Of a DNA stretch of 7,868 nt, positions 1 to 7,388 are shown piece by piece. Where the stretch lies: the NCBI GenBank assembly GCA_003477045.1, contig DMTS01000046.1:1-7868 (forward strand), read 5' to 3'. Positions within the stretch are counted from its first letter, which is position 1, and every line of letters starts with the position of its first letter. A model generated the notes under the pieces. That model ran no database searches, was not told the DNA's origin, and worked only from the letters and a program-made list of their open reading frames with translations. The translations under genes were made by a program, and so were the position numbers. The DNA is from Candidatus Delongbacteria bacterium (GTDB taxonomy: Bacteria > UBA4055).

Positions 1-296
1 GCAAAGACTAAAACTTCGCTTACTTTTTTCTTCTGAGCATATTCAAGCGCGAGATGAAAATCTGAAAAGTTCTTTTCAGCCGGAAAGATGATTGTATCCT
101 TGATGGGAACTTTTGAACCGGGAACTGAAGAATCCATATCGCCGATATGAATTAACGGCGGAACATCAAGTCCATCAAGGTATTTTATACCTCCATCTGC
201 AGCGATAACGAGCCTGTCGTCAGAAAGAGAATTCAGAAATTCTTTTTTATTGAATTCTTTTCCGTTCAATATGATCAGAGCAGGTTTGTTTTTCAT
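1..296 (-). CDS. Thiamine diphosphokinase (thiamine pyrophosphokinase), N-terminal part
   Basis: Transfers pyrophosphate from ATP to thiamine, giving thiamine diphosphate in the cytoplasm. Only the first 98 codons are present; the gene leaves the window at the left edge. The visible part has the family layout: a short first strand (ALIILNG, residues 6-12), AADGG (32-36), the metal-binding GDMDS (52-56), and PAEKNFSDFHLAL (72-84), which matches the PAEKDxTDxxLAL stretch of Bacillus ThiN-type enzymes. The second Asp of that stretch (D79, corresponding to the metal ligand D100 of human TPK1) is kept, but the usual KD and TD read KN and SD. The ATG at 296 lies 19 bp after the clpX stop. No Shine-Dalgarno sequence is visible before it, unlike most genes upstream, so it may be translated weakly or by coupling. 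It is the seventh gene of the operon and has no obvious functional tie to ClpXP. I am fairly sure of the family. The C-terminal thiamine-binding half cannot be checked. Confidence 0.82.
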   Translation of the reverse strand, partial: MKNKPALIILNGKEFNKKEFLNSLSDDRLVIAADGGIKYLDGLDVPPLIHIGDMDSSVPGSKVPIKDTIIFPAEKNFSDFHLALEYAQKKKVSEVLVF

Positions 297-315
297 TGTT
301 TTAGAAACAGGTTTA

Positions 316-1536
316 TTATTTAAAGCTGAACTTCTTTTTGCCGAGAACGATATCATCGTCAATAACTATTTTTTTTGTATCCTTATGGTCAGGAAGCTCG
401 AACATGATGTCATTCATCGTATGTTCGATAATGCTTTTCAATGATCTTGCGCCTGTTTTGCGCTTAATTGCAAGCTGTGCGATAGCTTTTATAGCTTTAT
501 CTGTAAAAACCAGTTCGCATTTTTCAAGTTCGAATAATTTCTGGTACTGCTTGATTATGGCATTCTTCGGTTCGGTAAGAATATGTTCAAGAGCCACAAG
601 ATCAAGGCTGTGCAGCGCTTTCACGACAGGAAGTCTTCCGATGATCTCTGGGATAAGTCCGAATTTGAAAAGATCATCATAGGCAACATTCGACAGCACT
701 TCATCGGTCTGCATAGCTTTAATATTTACTTTATCAGACCCGAAACCGATAGACATTTTACCAAGCCTTCCCCTGATCAGATCTTCTATACCATCGAACG
801 CACCGCCACAGATGAAAAGTATGTTCGTGGTATCAACTTCGGTAAGTTTTTGTTCGGGATGCTTTCTTCCGCCTTTGGGTGGAACCTGAGCCTTAGTTCC
901 CTCAAGTATCTTCAAAAGCGCCTGCTGAACTCCTTCGCCGGAAACATCTCTTGTAATAGAAGGATTAGAACTTTTTCTTGCGATCTTATCGATCTCATCA
1001 ATATAAATTATCCCCATTTCTGTTTTAGGAACATCGTAATCGGCTACCTGAAGCAGCCGGACTATTATATTTTCAACATCTTCGCCGACATAGCCAGCTT
1101 CGGTAAGCACTGTGGCGTCAGCTATAGCGAACGGAACTTTCAGAATTCTTGCAAGTGTTTTTGCGATCAGGGTTTTTCCCGTTCCCGTCGGACCGACCAT
1201 CAAAATGTTCGACTTATCGATCTCAACTTCGTTTTTTGAAGCAAAATGCTTTATTCTTTTATAATGATTGTAAACGGCCACTGATACGGCAACTTTCGTT
1301 TCATTTTGCCCTATCACATATTTATCGAGCTCATTTTTGATCTCTTTCGGAGTCGGAAATGTTTCAGGCAGGCTGTTAGCCGCCTTCCTCTTTATGGTAG
1401 AATCCAGATAATCTTTCGCGTTGTTTACGCATTCGTCGCAGATAAAAGCGTTTTCACCTGCAAGAAGCGCTTTGGTAAGTTTTTCCTCCCTGCCGCAAAA
1501 ACTGCATTTCTCAAGTCTATATTGTGATTTAGCCAT
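316..1536 (-). CDS. clpX: ATP-dependent Clp protease ATP-binding subunit ClpX
   Basis: Hexameric AAA+ unfoldase that recognises tagged or damaged proteins, unfolds them with ATP and threads them into ClpP. The 406-residue length is normal. An N-terminal zinc-binding domain has C11-x2-C14 and C33-x2-C36. The AAA+ core shows Walker A GPTGTGKT (115-122), pore-1 loop GYVGE (148-152), Walker B DEID (180-183), the RKH pore loop (224-226), the ClpP-docking tripeptide IGF (263-265), the arginine in GRLP (R301) and sensor-2 GAR (R364). All are intact, so it should be active and able to dock on ClpP. The start at 1536 lies 9 bp after the clpP stop. A modest ribosome site (AGGGA, 1543-1547) overlaps that stop, which favours coupled translation with clpP. 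The downstream neighbour is thiamine diphosphokinase. The identity is certain; substrates cannot be inferred from the sequence. Confidence 0.98.
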   Translation of the reverse strand: MAKSQYRLEKCSFCGREEKLTKALLAGENAFICDECVNNAKDYLDSTIKRKAANSLPETFPTPKEIKNELDKYVIGQNETKVAVSVAVYNHYKRIKHFASKNEVEIDKSNILMVGPTGTGKTLIAKTLARILKVPFAIADATVLTEAGYVGEDVENIIVRLLQVADYDVPKTEMGIIYIDEIDKIARKSSNPSITRDVSGEGVQQALLKILEGTKAQVPPKGGRKHPEQKLTEVDTTNILFICGGAFDGIEDLIRGRLGKMSIGFGSDKVNIKAMQTDEVLSNVAYDDLFKFGLIPEIIGRLPVVKALHSLDLVALEHILTEPKNAIIKQYQKLFELEKCELVFTDKAIKAIAQLAIKRKTGARSLKSIIEHTMNDIMFELPDHKDTKKIVIDDDIVLGKKKFSFK

Positions 1537-1545
1537 TGGTTGTCC

Positions 1546-2130
1546 CTATTTGTTGGAAGAATATATCTTGTCTATCAGACCGTAATCCAATGCCTCTTTA
1601 GCCGAAAGGAAATAATTTCTGTCAGTATCCTTCTCGATCTTTTTTAAAGGTTTTCCGGTCGTGTCGCAGAGGATCTGATTTAAAGTCTCTCTCGTTTTTT
1701 TGATCTCCTCGGCCGCTATCATAATATCAGATGCCTGTCCCTGCGCTCCGCCCCAGGGCTGGTGGATCATAATTCTTGAATTAGGCAATGCTATTCTTTT
1801 CCCTTTCTTCCCTGCAGTGAGTAGTATCGCACCCATACTTGCAGCCTGCCCGATACAGATAGTTGATACATCAGGCTTTATATAGTTCATCGTGTCAAAG
1901 ATGGCCAGTCCGGCTGTGACCACGCCGCCCGGACTATTTATATATAACGAAATATCTTTGTCTGTATCTTCAGCCTCAAGAAAAAGAAGCTGGGCAACGA
2001 CAACGCTGGCCATATTGTCGTCAATCTCGGAATTGATAAAAATGATTCTCTGCTTCAGAAGAAGGGAATATATATCATAAGCCCTTTCGCCTCTTCCCGA
2101 CTGCTCAATAACCATAGGTATCAAAGACAT
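1546..2130 (-). CDS. clpP: ATP-dependent Clp protease proteolytic subunit ClpP, with Asn at the catalytic-Asp position
   Basis: Serine peptidase forming the double-ring degradation chamber that works with ClpX. It is 194 residues long and aligns without gaps to Bacillus ClpP as I remember it. Visible features are the N-terminal LIPMVIEQ axial-loop region, the oxyanion region SPGG (66-69), the nucleophile S98 in AASMGA, the base H123 in IMIHQP, and the handle-region GGAQGQ (127-132). The third triad position, Asp172 in Bacillus (TDRDNF), reads TDRNYF here, giving S98-H123-N172; the codon is AAT. Listeria ClpP1 has the same Ser-His-Asn arrangement and is poorly active alone. Start 2130 is supported by a very strong AAAGGAG site 5 nt upstream and lies 2 bp after the tig stop. 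The propeptide is very short. clpX follows directly. The family is certain; the activity level is open. Confidence 0.97.
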   Translation of the reverse strand: MSLIPMVIEQSGRGERAYDIYSLLLKQRIIFINSEIDDNMASVVVAQLLFLEAEDTDKDISLYINSPGGVVTAGLAIFDTMNYIKPDVSTICIGQAASMGAILLTAGKKGKRIALPNSRIMIHQPWGGAQGQASDIMIAAEEIKKTRETLNQILCDTTGKPLKKIEKDTDRNYFLSAKEALDYGLIDKIYSSNK

Positions 2131-2132
2131 TT

Positions 2133-3377
2133 TTACTCCTTTGCCGCTGCGGGCTCTACAAAATTAACCGTATTTTTCTCTTTCAGAAATTCTCTTAATT
2201 TTTTATCAAGAAGATCCTCTTTCATCATCTGCTTCTTTTCTTTTGATGAATAATATTTTCTGATCTTTTCAATATCCATCGCCCGCTCTTCAGCCAGTTG
2301 AGATATTTTATTTTCAACATCCTCATCAGAAACGGACAGGTTTTCTTTTTCCATGATCTTATGTCTGATATATTCCCACTTAAGCGCAACTTCTGCATTC
2401 TGTTTATAAAGATCCCTGAGCATATTTTTATCAATGTTCTTACCGTACTGTTTCTGAGCGTTTAGCACCATATCGTCAAGATATTTATTCAGTATCGAAG
2501 GAGGAACATCAAAATTATCATGCGCATCGGTTATCCTTTTTGCAAATTTTTCGAATACTTCCATTTCCTGCACGTTAAGCTTACTTTTTTCGATATTTTC
2601 AGCGATATTTTTCTTCATTTCTTCGACGGTTGGAAATTTTGAATCGTATGTCTTTGCGAATTCGTCGTTAAGCTCGGGAAGTATCTTCTTACCCACTTTC
2701 TCTATTTTGATATCAAGCTCGAAACTCTGTCCTTCCTGACCGGTGGGGTTTATGCTTACTGTTTTGATCTGGTCTTTTTTCAGGCCTATAAGTTCTTTAT
2801 CCACAGTGTCATTAGGGTTTTTACCTATCTCGATCGACTGATTCTCCCATTTGGCGTCGGGAACATTCGCAGGCTTTATTGCAACATCCACCATATGACC
2901 GAGGGCAACGGGCTCATCAATTTCTTTTGAGGTCGCATGCCTGTCGAGTATCTCATTTAAAGCAGCATCTATCTCTTCATAGGTTACTATAGCTTTATCA
3001 TGCTCGATCGTCATACCTGTATAGGAGTTCAGGTCGAATTCGGGGAATGTTTCAAGCGTAGCTGTAAATTTCAGATTTTCGTCTTTCTTATCCACATTTT
3101 CGATCACCGGTTCAGAGAGAGGATAGATTTTATTTTCAATAATGAAGCTCTTATATGATGAATTTATCGCATCATTCATTGCTTCAACCTCAATTCCTGC
3201 CCCATACTTTGATTTCAGCATGCTCTCCGGCGCCATTCCAGGTCTGAAACCGTCAATTTTTGCTGACTTTCTGAATTTTTCGAAAGAAGTTTTTCTATAC
3301 CGGTCAAGTTCGGTTTTGTCCAGTTCGAATTCAATTATTTTTTTGTAACCTTTTTCCAGTCTCGATTCTGTTTTCAT
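2133..3377 (-). CDS. tig: Trigger factor (ribosome-bound chaperone)
   Basis: Chaperone that binds the ribosomal exit tunnel and shields emerging chains. It is 414 residues long from the ATG at 3377. That ATG overlaps the stop of the upstream gene by one base (TAATG) and has GAGGAG 5 nt before it. An upstream in-frame ATG at 3434 would sit inside the previous gene and adds a basic tail unlike the family, so it was not used. The N-terminal ribosome-binding domain (about 1-115) holds the signature loop GFRPGMAP (43-50), with Met at position 48 where Lys is usual. The middle domain (about 156-228) has the PPIase-like frame but lacks the IPGFE signature, so prolyl isomerase activity is probably lost. 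The helical C-terminal arms (about 235-405) are rich in Lys/Glu and end with a short acidic/alanine tail. It sits next to clpP-clpX as in many bacteria, pairing chaperone with protease. The identity is firm. Confidence 0.96.
   Translation of the reverse strand: MKTESRLEKGYKKIIEFELDKTELDRYRKTSFEKFRKSAKIDGFRPGMAPESMLKSKYGAGIEVEAMNDAINSSYKSFIIENKIYPLSEPVIENVDKKDENLKFTATLETFPEFDLNSYTGMTIEHDKAIVTYEEIDAALNEILDRHATSKEIDEPVALGHMVDVAIKPANVPDAKWENQSIEIGKNPNDTVDKELIGLKKDQIKTVSINPTGQEGQSFELDIKIEKVGKKILPELNDEFAKTYDSKFPTVEEMKKNIAENIEKSKLNVQEMEVFEKFAKRITDAHDNFDVPPSILNKYLDDMVLNAQKQYGKNIDKNMLRDLYKQNAEVALKWEYIRHKIMEKENLSVSDEDVENKISQLAEERAMDIEKIRKYYSSKEKKQMMKEDLLDKKLREFLKEKNTVNFVEPAAAKE
2136..2142 (-). promoter_or_regulatory. 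Ribosome binding site of clpP
   Basis: AAAGGAG lies 5 nt before the clpP ATG, inside the last codons and stop of tig. It is a near-perfect anti-SD complement, the strongest in the window. It implies high ClpP synthesis and shows that this genome uses Shine-Dalgarno initiation. Confidence 0.85.
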
Positions 3378-4693
3378 TAGTTCTCCTCGGTATTTTGCGT
3401 TTCTGAATTTTCGTTTTTTTCTATACTTACCCACCCGATCCTCTGCTTGTGAACGGACAGGATCGAGAAAGTATATCCGTTAAATGTTTTTTTGTCTCCA
3501 ACTTCCGGAACTTCGCCGAAAAGGTCGTAAAGGTAGCCTCCCAGACTCTCGTAATCTTCGTTTTCGGGAAGGTTAAGAGAAAGTATTTCATTAAGGTCGT
3601 CAATAGGTATTTTTGCATCGAATTCGTAAGACCTGTCGTTTATCCTTCTGAAAAGTCTTTCTTCCTCGTCGAACTCATCCTGTATCTCACCGACTATCTC
3701 TTCGATTATGTCTTCAAGAGTGATCATTCCCGATGTTCCGCCGTATTCGTCAACAACTATTGCTATATGTGTTTTTTCCTTCTGGAACATTTTAAGAAGG
3801 TCGGCTATATCTTTGGATTCAGGGATAAATGTAACTTCTCTCAATATCCTTGCGATATTCAAATTATCATCCATAGATTTTATATGATGGAGAAGATCTT
3901 TTATATAGAGGATACCGATTATATTGTCAACATTGTTCTTATAGACAGGGATACGGGAAAAATTATTCTCGTTTATAAAAGAGAACAAATCTTGGGTAGT
4001 TATATCTGCAGGAATTGTCATCATGTCAACTCTCGGCACCATTATTTCCTTTGCGGTTTTTTCGCTGAATTCGAAAATAGAATTTATCATATTCTTCTCA
4101 TCTTCTTCTAAAGCGCCGTCTTCTCCGCCTGCCTCCATAAGATTTTCAATATCCTGTCTTGTGTATTCAGAAAAAGTGTCGATATTTTTGATTCTCCCTA
4201 TAAAAACATTCACGATCTTTTCTATAATAAATGACAGCGGGTAAAGAAGGTAATAGAAAGCGAGTATTACAGCGGAGAACCTCTTGACATACATAATTCT
4301 GTTGCGGATAGCATATGTTTTAGGGACTATCTCTCCCGCAAGCAGGATTATCAGCCCTATCAGTATAACTTCAAAGAGCATTCCGAGAGTTTCATAACCT
4401 GTACCCAGAAAAATATTTCGTGTAAGAAGCGCAGCGATGGTTGCCATACTTACATTCGCGAGGTTGTTTCCGAGAAGTAATGTAACAAGAAGAAATTCAG
4501 ACTTGTTCGCGATCAGTCCGGTGATCCTGTTGAAATTCCCTTCCTTTGAGTTTCTCAGGTCATTGAGGTCATTGTCTGTCAAACTTACAAAAGCGGTTTC
4601 TGCAGCTGAAAAAAGCATGCTGAACATAAGCAGTACGCCGAATCCGGCTATCTGAATTATAAGGCTGCTACTTGGGGGCTCCATGCTGTTCAT
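3377..4693 (-). CDS. CNNM/CorC-type membrane protein with CBS pair (hemolysin-C-like family)
   Basis: Inner-membrane protein of the family called CorC, TlyC, HlyC or CNNM. Characterised members transport or export Mg2+ (for example MpfA of Staphylococcus); the hemolysin name is historical. It has 438 residues. The N-terminal CNNM (DUF21) domain has hydrophobic segments near 11-35, 68-92, 103-120 and 135-165. It carries the conserved FSAAETAF (28-35), LGNNLANV (74-81) and GEIVPK (120-125), which build the ion-binding core in this family. A paired CBS domain follows (about 205-340), with IMVPR at its start and VDEYGG (314-319) followed by SGMITLEDIIEEIVGEI. The C-terminal CorC_HlyC domain (about 350-425) contains GYLYDLFGEVPEVGD. 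The start 4693 has CGGAG 7 nt upstream and lies 15 bp after ybeY. In E. coli, ybeY is also followed by a CorC relative (ybeX/corC), so the pairing is old and conserved. Transported ion and direction cannot be read from the sequence. Confidence 0.94.
   Translation of the reverse strand: MNSMEPPSSSLIIQIAGFGVLLMFSMLFSAAETAFVSLTDNDLNDLRNSKEGNFNRITGLIANKSEFLLVTLLLGNNLANVSMATIAALLTRNIFLGTGYETLGMLFEVILIGLIILLAGEIVPKTYAIRNRIMYVKRFSAVILAFYYLLYPLSFIIEKIVNVFIGRIKNIDTFSEYTRQDIENLMEAGGEDGALEEDEKNMINSIFEFSEKTAKEIMVPRVDMMTIPADITTQDLFSFINENNFSRIPVYKNNVDNIIGILYIKDLLHHIKSMDDNLNIARILREVTFIPESKDIADLLKMFQKEKTHIAIVVDEYGGTSGMITLEDIIEEIVGEIQDEFDEEERLFRRINDRSYEFDAKIPIDDLNEILSLNLPENEDYESLGGYLYDLFGEVPEVGDKKTFNGYTFSILSVHKQRIGWVSIEKNENSETQNTEEN
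3383..3388 (-). promoter_or_regulatory. Ribosome binding site deciding the tig start
   Basis: GAGGAG lies 5 nt before the ATG at 3377, within the last codons of the upstream transporter gene. Together with the TAATG stop/start overlap it fixes the tig start at 3377 rather than at the in-frame ATG at 3434. Confidence 0.88.
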
Positions 4694-4700
4694 TAATTTT

Positions 4701-4705
4701 CTCCG
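4701..4705 (-). promoter_or_regulatory. Ribosome binding site of the CNNM/CorC gene
   Basis: CGGAG lies 7 nt before the ATG at 4693 in the 15-bp gap after ybeY. It favours this ATG over the in-frame ATG three codons later. Confidence 0.75.
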
Positions 4706-4708
4706 GTA

Positions 4709-5161
4709 TTATTTTAATTTTTTTAGATTATATTGGTTCCACAGGGTAAGAATTTCGTCTTCTCTGGCTTTCATTACCTTTCTTTTGCCTGTACTTATAT
4801 CATCGTATCCCGTCAGGTGAAGCATTCCGTGAAAAATAAGTCTGTAAAGTTCATTTGTCAGGTTGACCTGATATGTTTTTGCCTGTCTTTTTGCCTCGTC
4901 AACGCAGATAATTATCTCACCGTCCAAAGTGGAGACATCAGAAGCTTCAGAATAATCAAAAGTAATTATATCGGTACTTCCCTTATGTGAAAGGTGTTTC
5001 ATATTCATTTCTTTCATCTCTTTGTCATTGACGAATGAAATGCTTAAAGATTCTACCCCGGTCTTTGAAACTTTACAGAAGAAATCTACGGATCTAAAAA
5101 TCTCGCGCAGTATTATTTTTGACTTTGTGTAGTTTTCCGCTACGATATTATTTTTTTTCAT
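4709..5161 (-). CDS. ybeY: YbeY, rRNA maturation endoribonuclease (FCB-type variant motif)
   Basis: Zinc-dependent single-strand endoribonuclease family (UPF0054) needed for 16S rRNA 3'-end maturation and late ribosome quality control. It has 150 residues, typical for the family. The metal motif reads HGMLHLTGYDD: ligands H111 and H115 are present, but the third position, usually His (HGxLHLxGYDH), is Asp121. The upstream substrate-binding stretch is TDIITFDY (63-70). The Arg found there in E. coli (R59) appears to be Leu57 by ungapped alignment. As I recall, both changes are usual in Bacteroidetes/Chlorobi homologues, so they suggest lineage rather than decay. The ATG at 5161 overlaps the end of pgpH by 14 nt, pointing to translational coupling. 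Only a weak GGA lies 9 nt upstream. A 7TM-HD/ybeY pairing is common in other phyla too. The family call is firm; full catalytic equivalence to E. coli YbeY is not shown. Confidence 0.94.
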   Translation of the reverse strand: MKKNNIVAENYTKSKIILREIFRSVDFFCKVSKTGVESLSISFVNDKEMKEMNMKHLSHKGSTDIITFDYSEASDVSTLDGEIIICVDEAKRQAKTYQVNLTNELYRLIFHGMLHLTGYDDISTGKRKVMKAREDEILTLWNQYNLKKLK

Positions 5162-7388
5162 TTATTGTTTCCGGCGTTATTTGAGGGTATTTTATTCTCT
5201 GATGGTACATTCCTATCATTACAGGTATCATCGCTTCTCTGATCTTACTCAGGTCGTTCATTTTCAGATCGCATTCGTCCAGCTCTCCGTGCTGCAGTTT
5301 TTCCATGATAATATCATTAATTATCTGCCTGAATCTGTCTGCGCCGGCGGAGGATTCTGTGCGGCACTTAGCTTCTACGACATCTGAGATCATTACAATT
5401 GCTGTCTCTTTTGAGTTCGGTTTAGGACCGGGATATCTGTAAACAGATTCGTTAACTTTTTCATCCGTGCCTTTGGACTGGTTAAGAGCTTTATTATAAA
5501 AATACTCCATCCTAGTTGCACCGTGATGGGTCCTTATAAAATCAATGATAACTTCAGGCAGATGATTTTCGTAAGCGAGTTTGATTCCTTCTTTAACATG
5601 TGCCGATAATATAAAAGCGCTCATGTTCGGAGCGATCTTGTCATGCTTGTTAACTGAATTCTGCTGGTTTTCAATAAAATATTCAGATTTAAAAGTTTTT
5701 CCGATATCATGATAATAAGCGCCGACCCTTGCAAGAAGAGAATTCGCATGTACAGCTTCTGAAGCTGCTTCTGCAAGGTTTCCTACGGTTATACTGTGAT
5801 GGTAAGTTCCCGGTGCCTCAGCCTGTAATTTTCTAAGCAAAGGTTTAGACATATCCGAAAGTTGAAGAAGAGTAATATCTGTAGGCATCTTAAACACCTT
5901 TTCGATAATGGTAAGAAGAGTAAGCGCAAAGAGAGGCGAGAGGGCTGCAGAAACCGCGCTGTGATTTACGATCGTAAACAGCTCGTCATAAGAATAGTGG
6001 AAAATGAGATAAAAACCGATGCCTGATATGGCAGATCCCAGAAAAGAAAAAAGCATGGTTTTATAAATAAACTGAAAAATGTCGCGGATCTTATTTACAG
6101 CATACATAGTTAAAAGCCCTGAGAACAACGGAATAAAAATATAAAGAAAACTGTTTCCGATTATAAGGGATGCCATTATTGACGAAACGACCGTAGTAAC
6201 AAATGCGATCCTCATATCAAAAAAAACAGCGGTAAGCACAGAAGTAACCGACATAGCTACAAGGTAAGGAGAAAAATTGTCTATGTATCTGAATGAAAGG
6301 TAAACGGTAGCCGATTGTGTGAGTATTAGCAGAAACAATACAGTCAAAGATTTATAGCTGAAAAAATATTTTTTCCGATTGAAATACAGCATCAGGACAA
6401 ATATGGTATAGAATAGAATTGAGACAATGATCTTGCCGCCGTAGGATCTGAAGTCGATCTTTTTAAGAACAGGAATGTTATCAATATTTCCCAGTTCTTT
6501 TAATTTCAAGTCAAGTGATCTTAGCACCTTAAGATTGTTTTTTGTTATCACCGAATTTTTCGCGACAATAGTCTCTCCCTTTTTTACGAGTCCTTCAGCG
6601 AGAGGAACATCATTCTGTGCCTTATGGATAAGTGAATCGGTGTATCGCGATTCAAAGATTAAAGATGGTTTAGAAAATGCGGTTATTAACTTAGACCAAT
6701 ATTTCATGGAGTCGTTTTCTTCACTCTTGAACAGGGATAAAAGAAATTCTCTGTCTCTCTGTTTTTTTGTATCAGAATTCGGAAAATTATTAATCGGATG
6801 CTCAATCATTTCGGAAGCAGTCCTGAGAGAAAATATTCCTTTGCTTTTCTGTACAAGTTCAGGATAGCTCATATCGAGGACCCTGGAGTTAAGATTGTTT
6901 TCAAGATAATCGTCAACCATCTTTCTTGTTTCAGGATCAGAAATCAGAGGAGGATCGGAAAAATCTTCAAAGCTTAAGCCGTAAGCGGCATTGAATAGCG
7001 ATTTTCGCGAGATGAAATCTTTTCTTAACGAGTTATAAGTTGTATCGGGTTTCTGCTCAGACAGTTTTTTTTCCAGTAAGACAAGTTTATCATAGTCATT
7101 ACAGAAATCATTGAATTTTTTAAAAAGATGCAGGTTTAGAGTATCGTTGAATGCAAATACAGGCTGAATGTTTGACACTATCTTGTCTTTGAGTTCTATT
7201 AGCTCTTCATCTGTTCTTAATATTTCAAAATCAAAAGGGGCTATAACATTTTCGTAAGCGGGCATTCCTTCCTTGTAATCTGAAAATTTGCTTATCCGCT
7301 CTCTGGGCATCATGTAAACGGTAATAGCCACAGATATTGAAATCAGGAAACCTATGTAAGCGAAAATATTATTTTTATTTTTATTCAT
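5148..7388 (-). CDS. pgpH: PgpH/YqfF-type 7TM-HD membrane protein, probable cyclic-di-AMP phosphodiesterase
   Basis: Membrane enzyme family whose characterised member, Listeria PgpH, hydrolyses c-di-AMP to pApA. It has 746 residues from the ATG at 7388. One N-terminal membrane helix (about 8-26) precedes a large outside 7TMR-HDED domain (about 30-310). A seven-helix block follows (about 316-495), then KMPTDITLL near 500 and a cytoplasmic HD domain (about 525-690). The HD domain shows YHHSITVGNLAEAA (H530, H531), the metal pair HD in YYHDIGK (H560, D561), IAPNMSAFILSAHV, a second His pair in RTHHGATR, and PGPKPNSKETAIVMISD. An in-frame ATG 18 codons earlier (7442) was rejected because it lies inside the terminator hairpin. 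The chosen start has no Shine-Dalgarno sequence. It is the first gene of the operon, and its last four codons plus stop overlap ybeY. Its presence predicts a c-di-AMP cyclase elsewhere in the genome. The family is sure; the substrate comes from family knowledge. Confidence 0.91.
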   Translation of the reverse strand: MNKNKNNIFAYIGFLISISVAITVYMMPRERISKFSDYKEGMPAYENVIAPFDFEILRTDEELIELKDKIVSNIQPVFAFNDTLNLHLFKKFNDFCNDYDKLVLLEKKLSEQKPDTTYNSLRKDFISRKSLFNAAYGLSFEDFSDPPLISDPETRKMVDDYLENNLNSRVLDMSYPELVQKSKGIFSLRTASEMIEHPINNFPNSDTKKQRDREFLLSLFKSEENDSMKYWSKLITAFSKPSLIFESRYTDSLIHKAQNDVPLAEGLVKKGETIVAKNSVITKNNLKVLRSLDLKLKELGNIDNIPVLKKIDFRSYGGKIIVSILFYTIFVLMLYFNRKKYFFSYKSLTVLFLLILTQSATVYLSFRYIDNFSPYLVAMSVTSVLTAVFFDMRIAFVTTVVSSIMASLIIGNSFLYIFIPLFSGLLTMYAVNKIRDIFQFIYKTMLFSFLGSAISGIGFYLIFHYSYDELFTIVNHSAVSAALSPLFALTLLTIIEKVFKMPTDITLLQLSDMSKPLLRKLQAEAPGTYHHSITVGNLAEAASEAVHANSLLARVGAYYHDIGKTFKSEYFIENQQNSVNKHDKIAPNMSAFILSAHVKEGIKLAYENHLPEVIIDFIRTHHGATRMEYFYNKALNQSKGTDEKVNESVYRYPGPKPNSKETAIVMISDVVEAKCRTESSAGADRFRQIINDIIMEKLQHGELDECDLKMNDLSKIREAMIPVMIGMYHQRIKYPQITPETINEKK

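Noticed and set aside
583..1239. A 218-residue open frame on the plus strand, antisense to clpX
   Set aside because: It lies wholly inside the certain clpX gene. Its translation shows no recognisable domain, and its composition (many Phe, Ile, Arg) is what the complement of this AT-rich gene would give.
3378..3434. 19-codon upstream extension of trigger factor from ATG 3434
   Set aside because: It overlaps the end of the transporter gene and lacks homology to trigger-factor N-termini, whereas ATG 3377 has an ideal GAGGAG site.
3449..4111. A 220-residue open frame on the plus strand, antisense to the CNNM/CorC gene
   Set aside because: It is a shadow of the real gene, with abnormal Cys/Phe/Tyr content, no plausible domain and no neighbours on that strand.
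6518..6535. Inverted repeat ATCTTA / TAAGAT around TTAGCACC, considered as a hairpin or half of a CIRCE heat-shock operator
   Set aside because: It is AT-rich with a 6-bp arm, lies inside pgpH coding sequence, and has no GAGTGCTAA partner at the required spacing.
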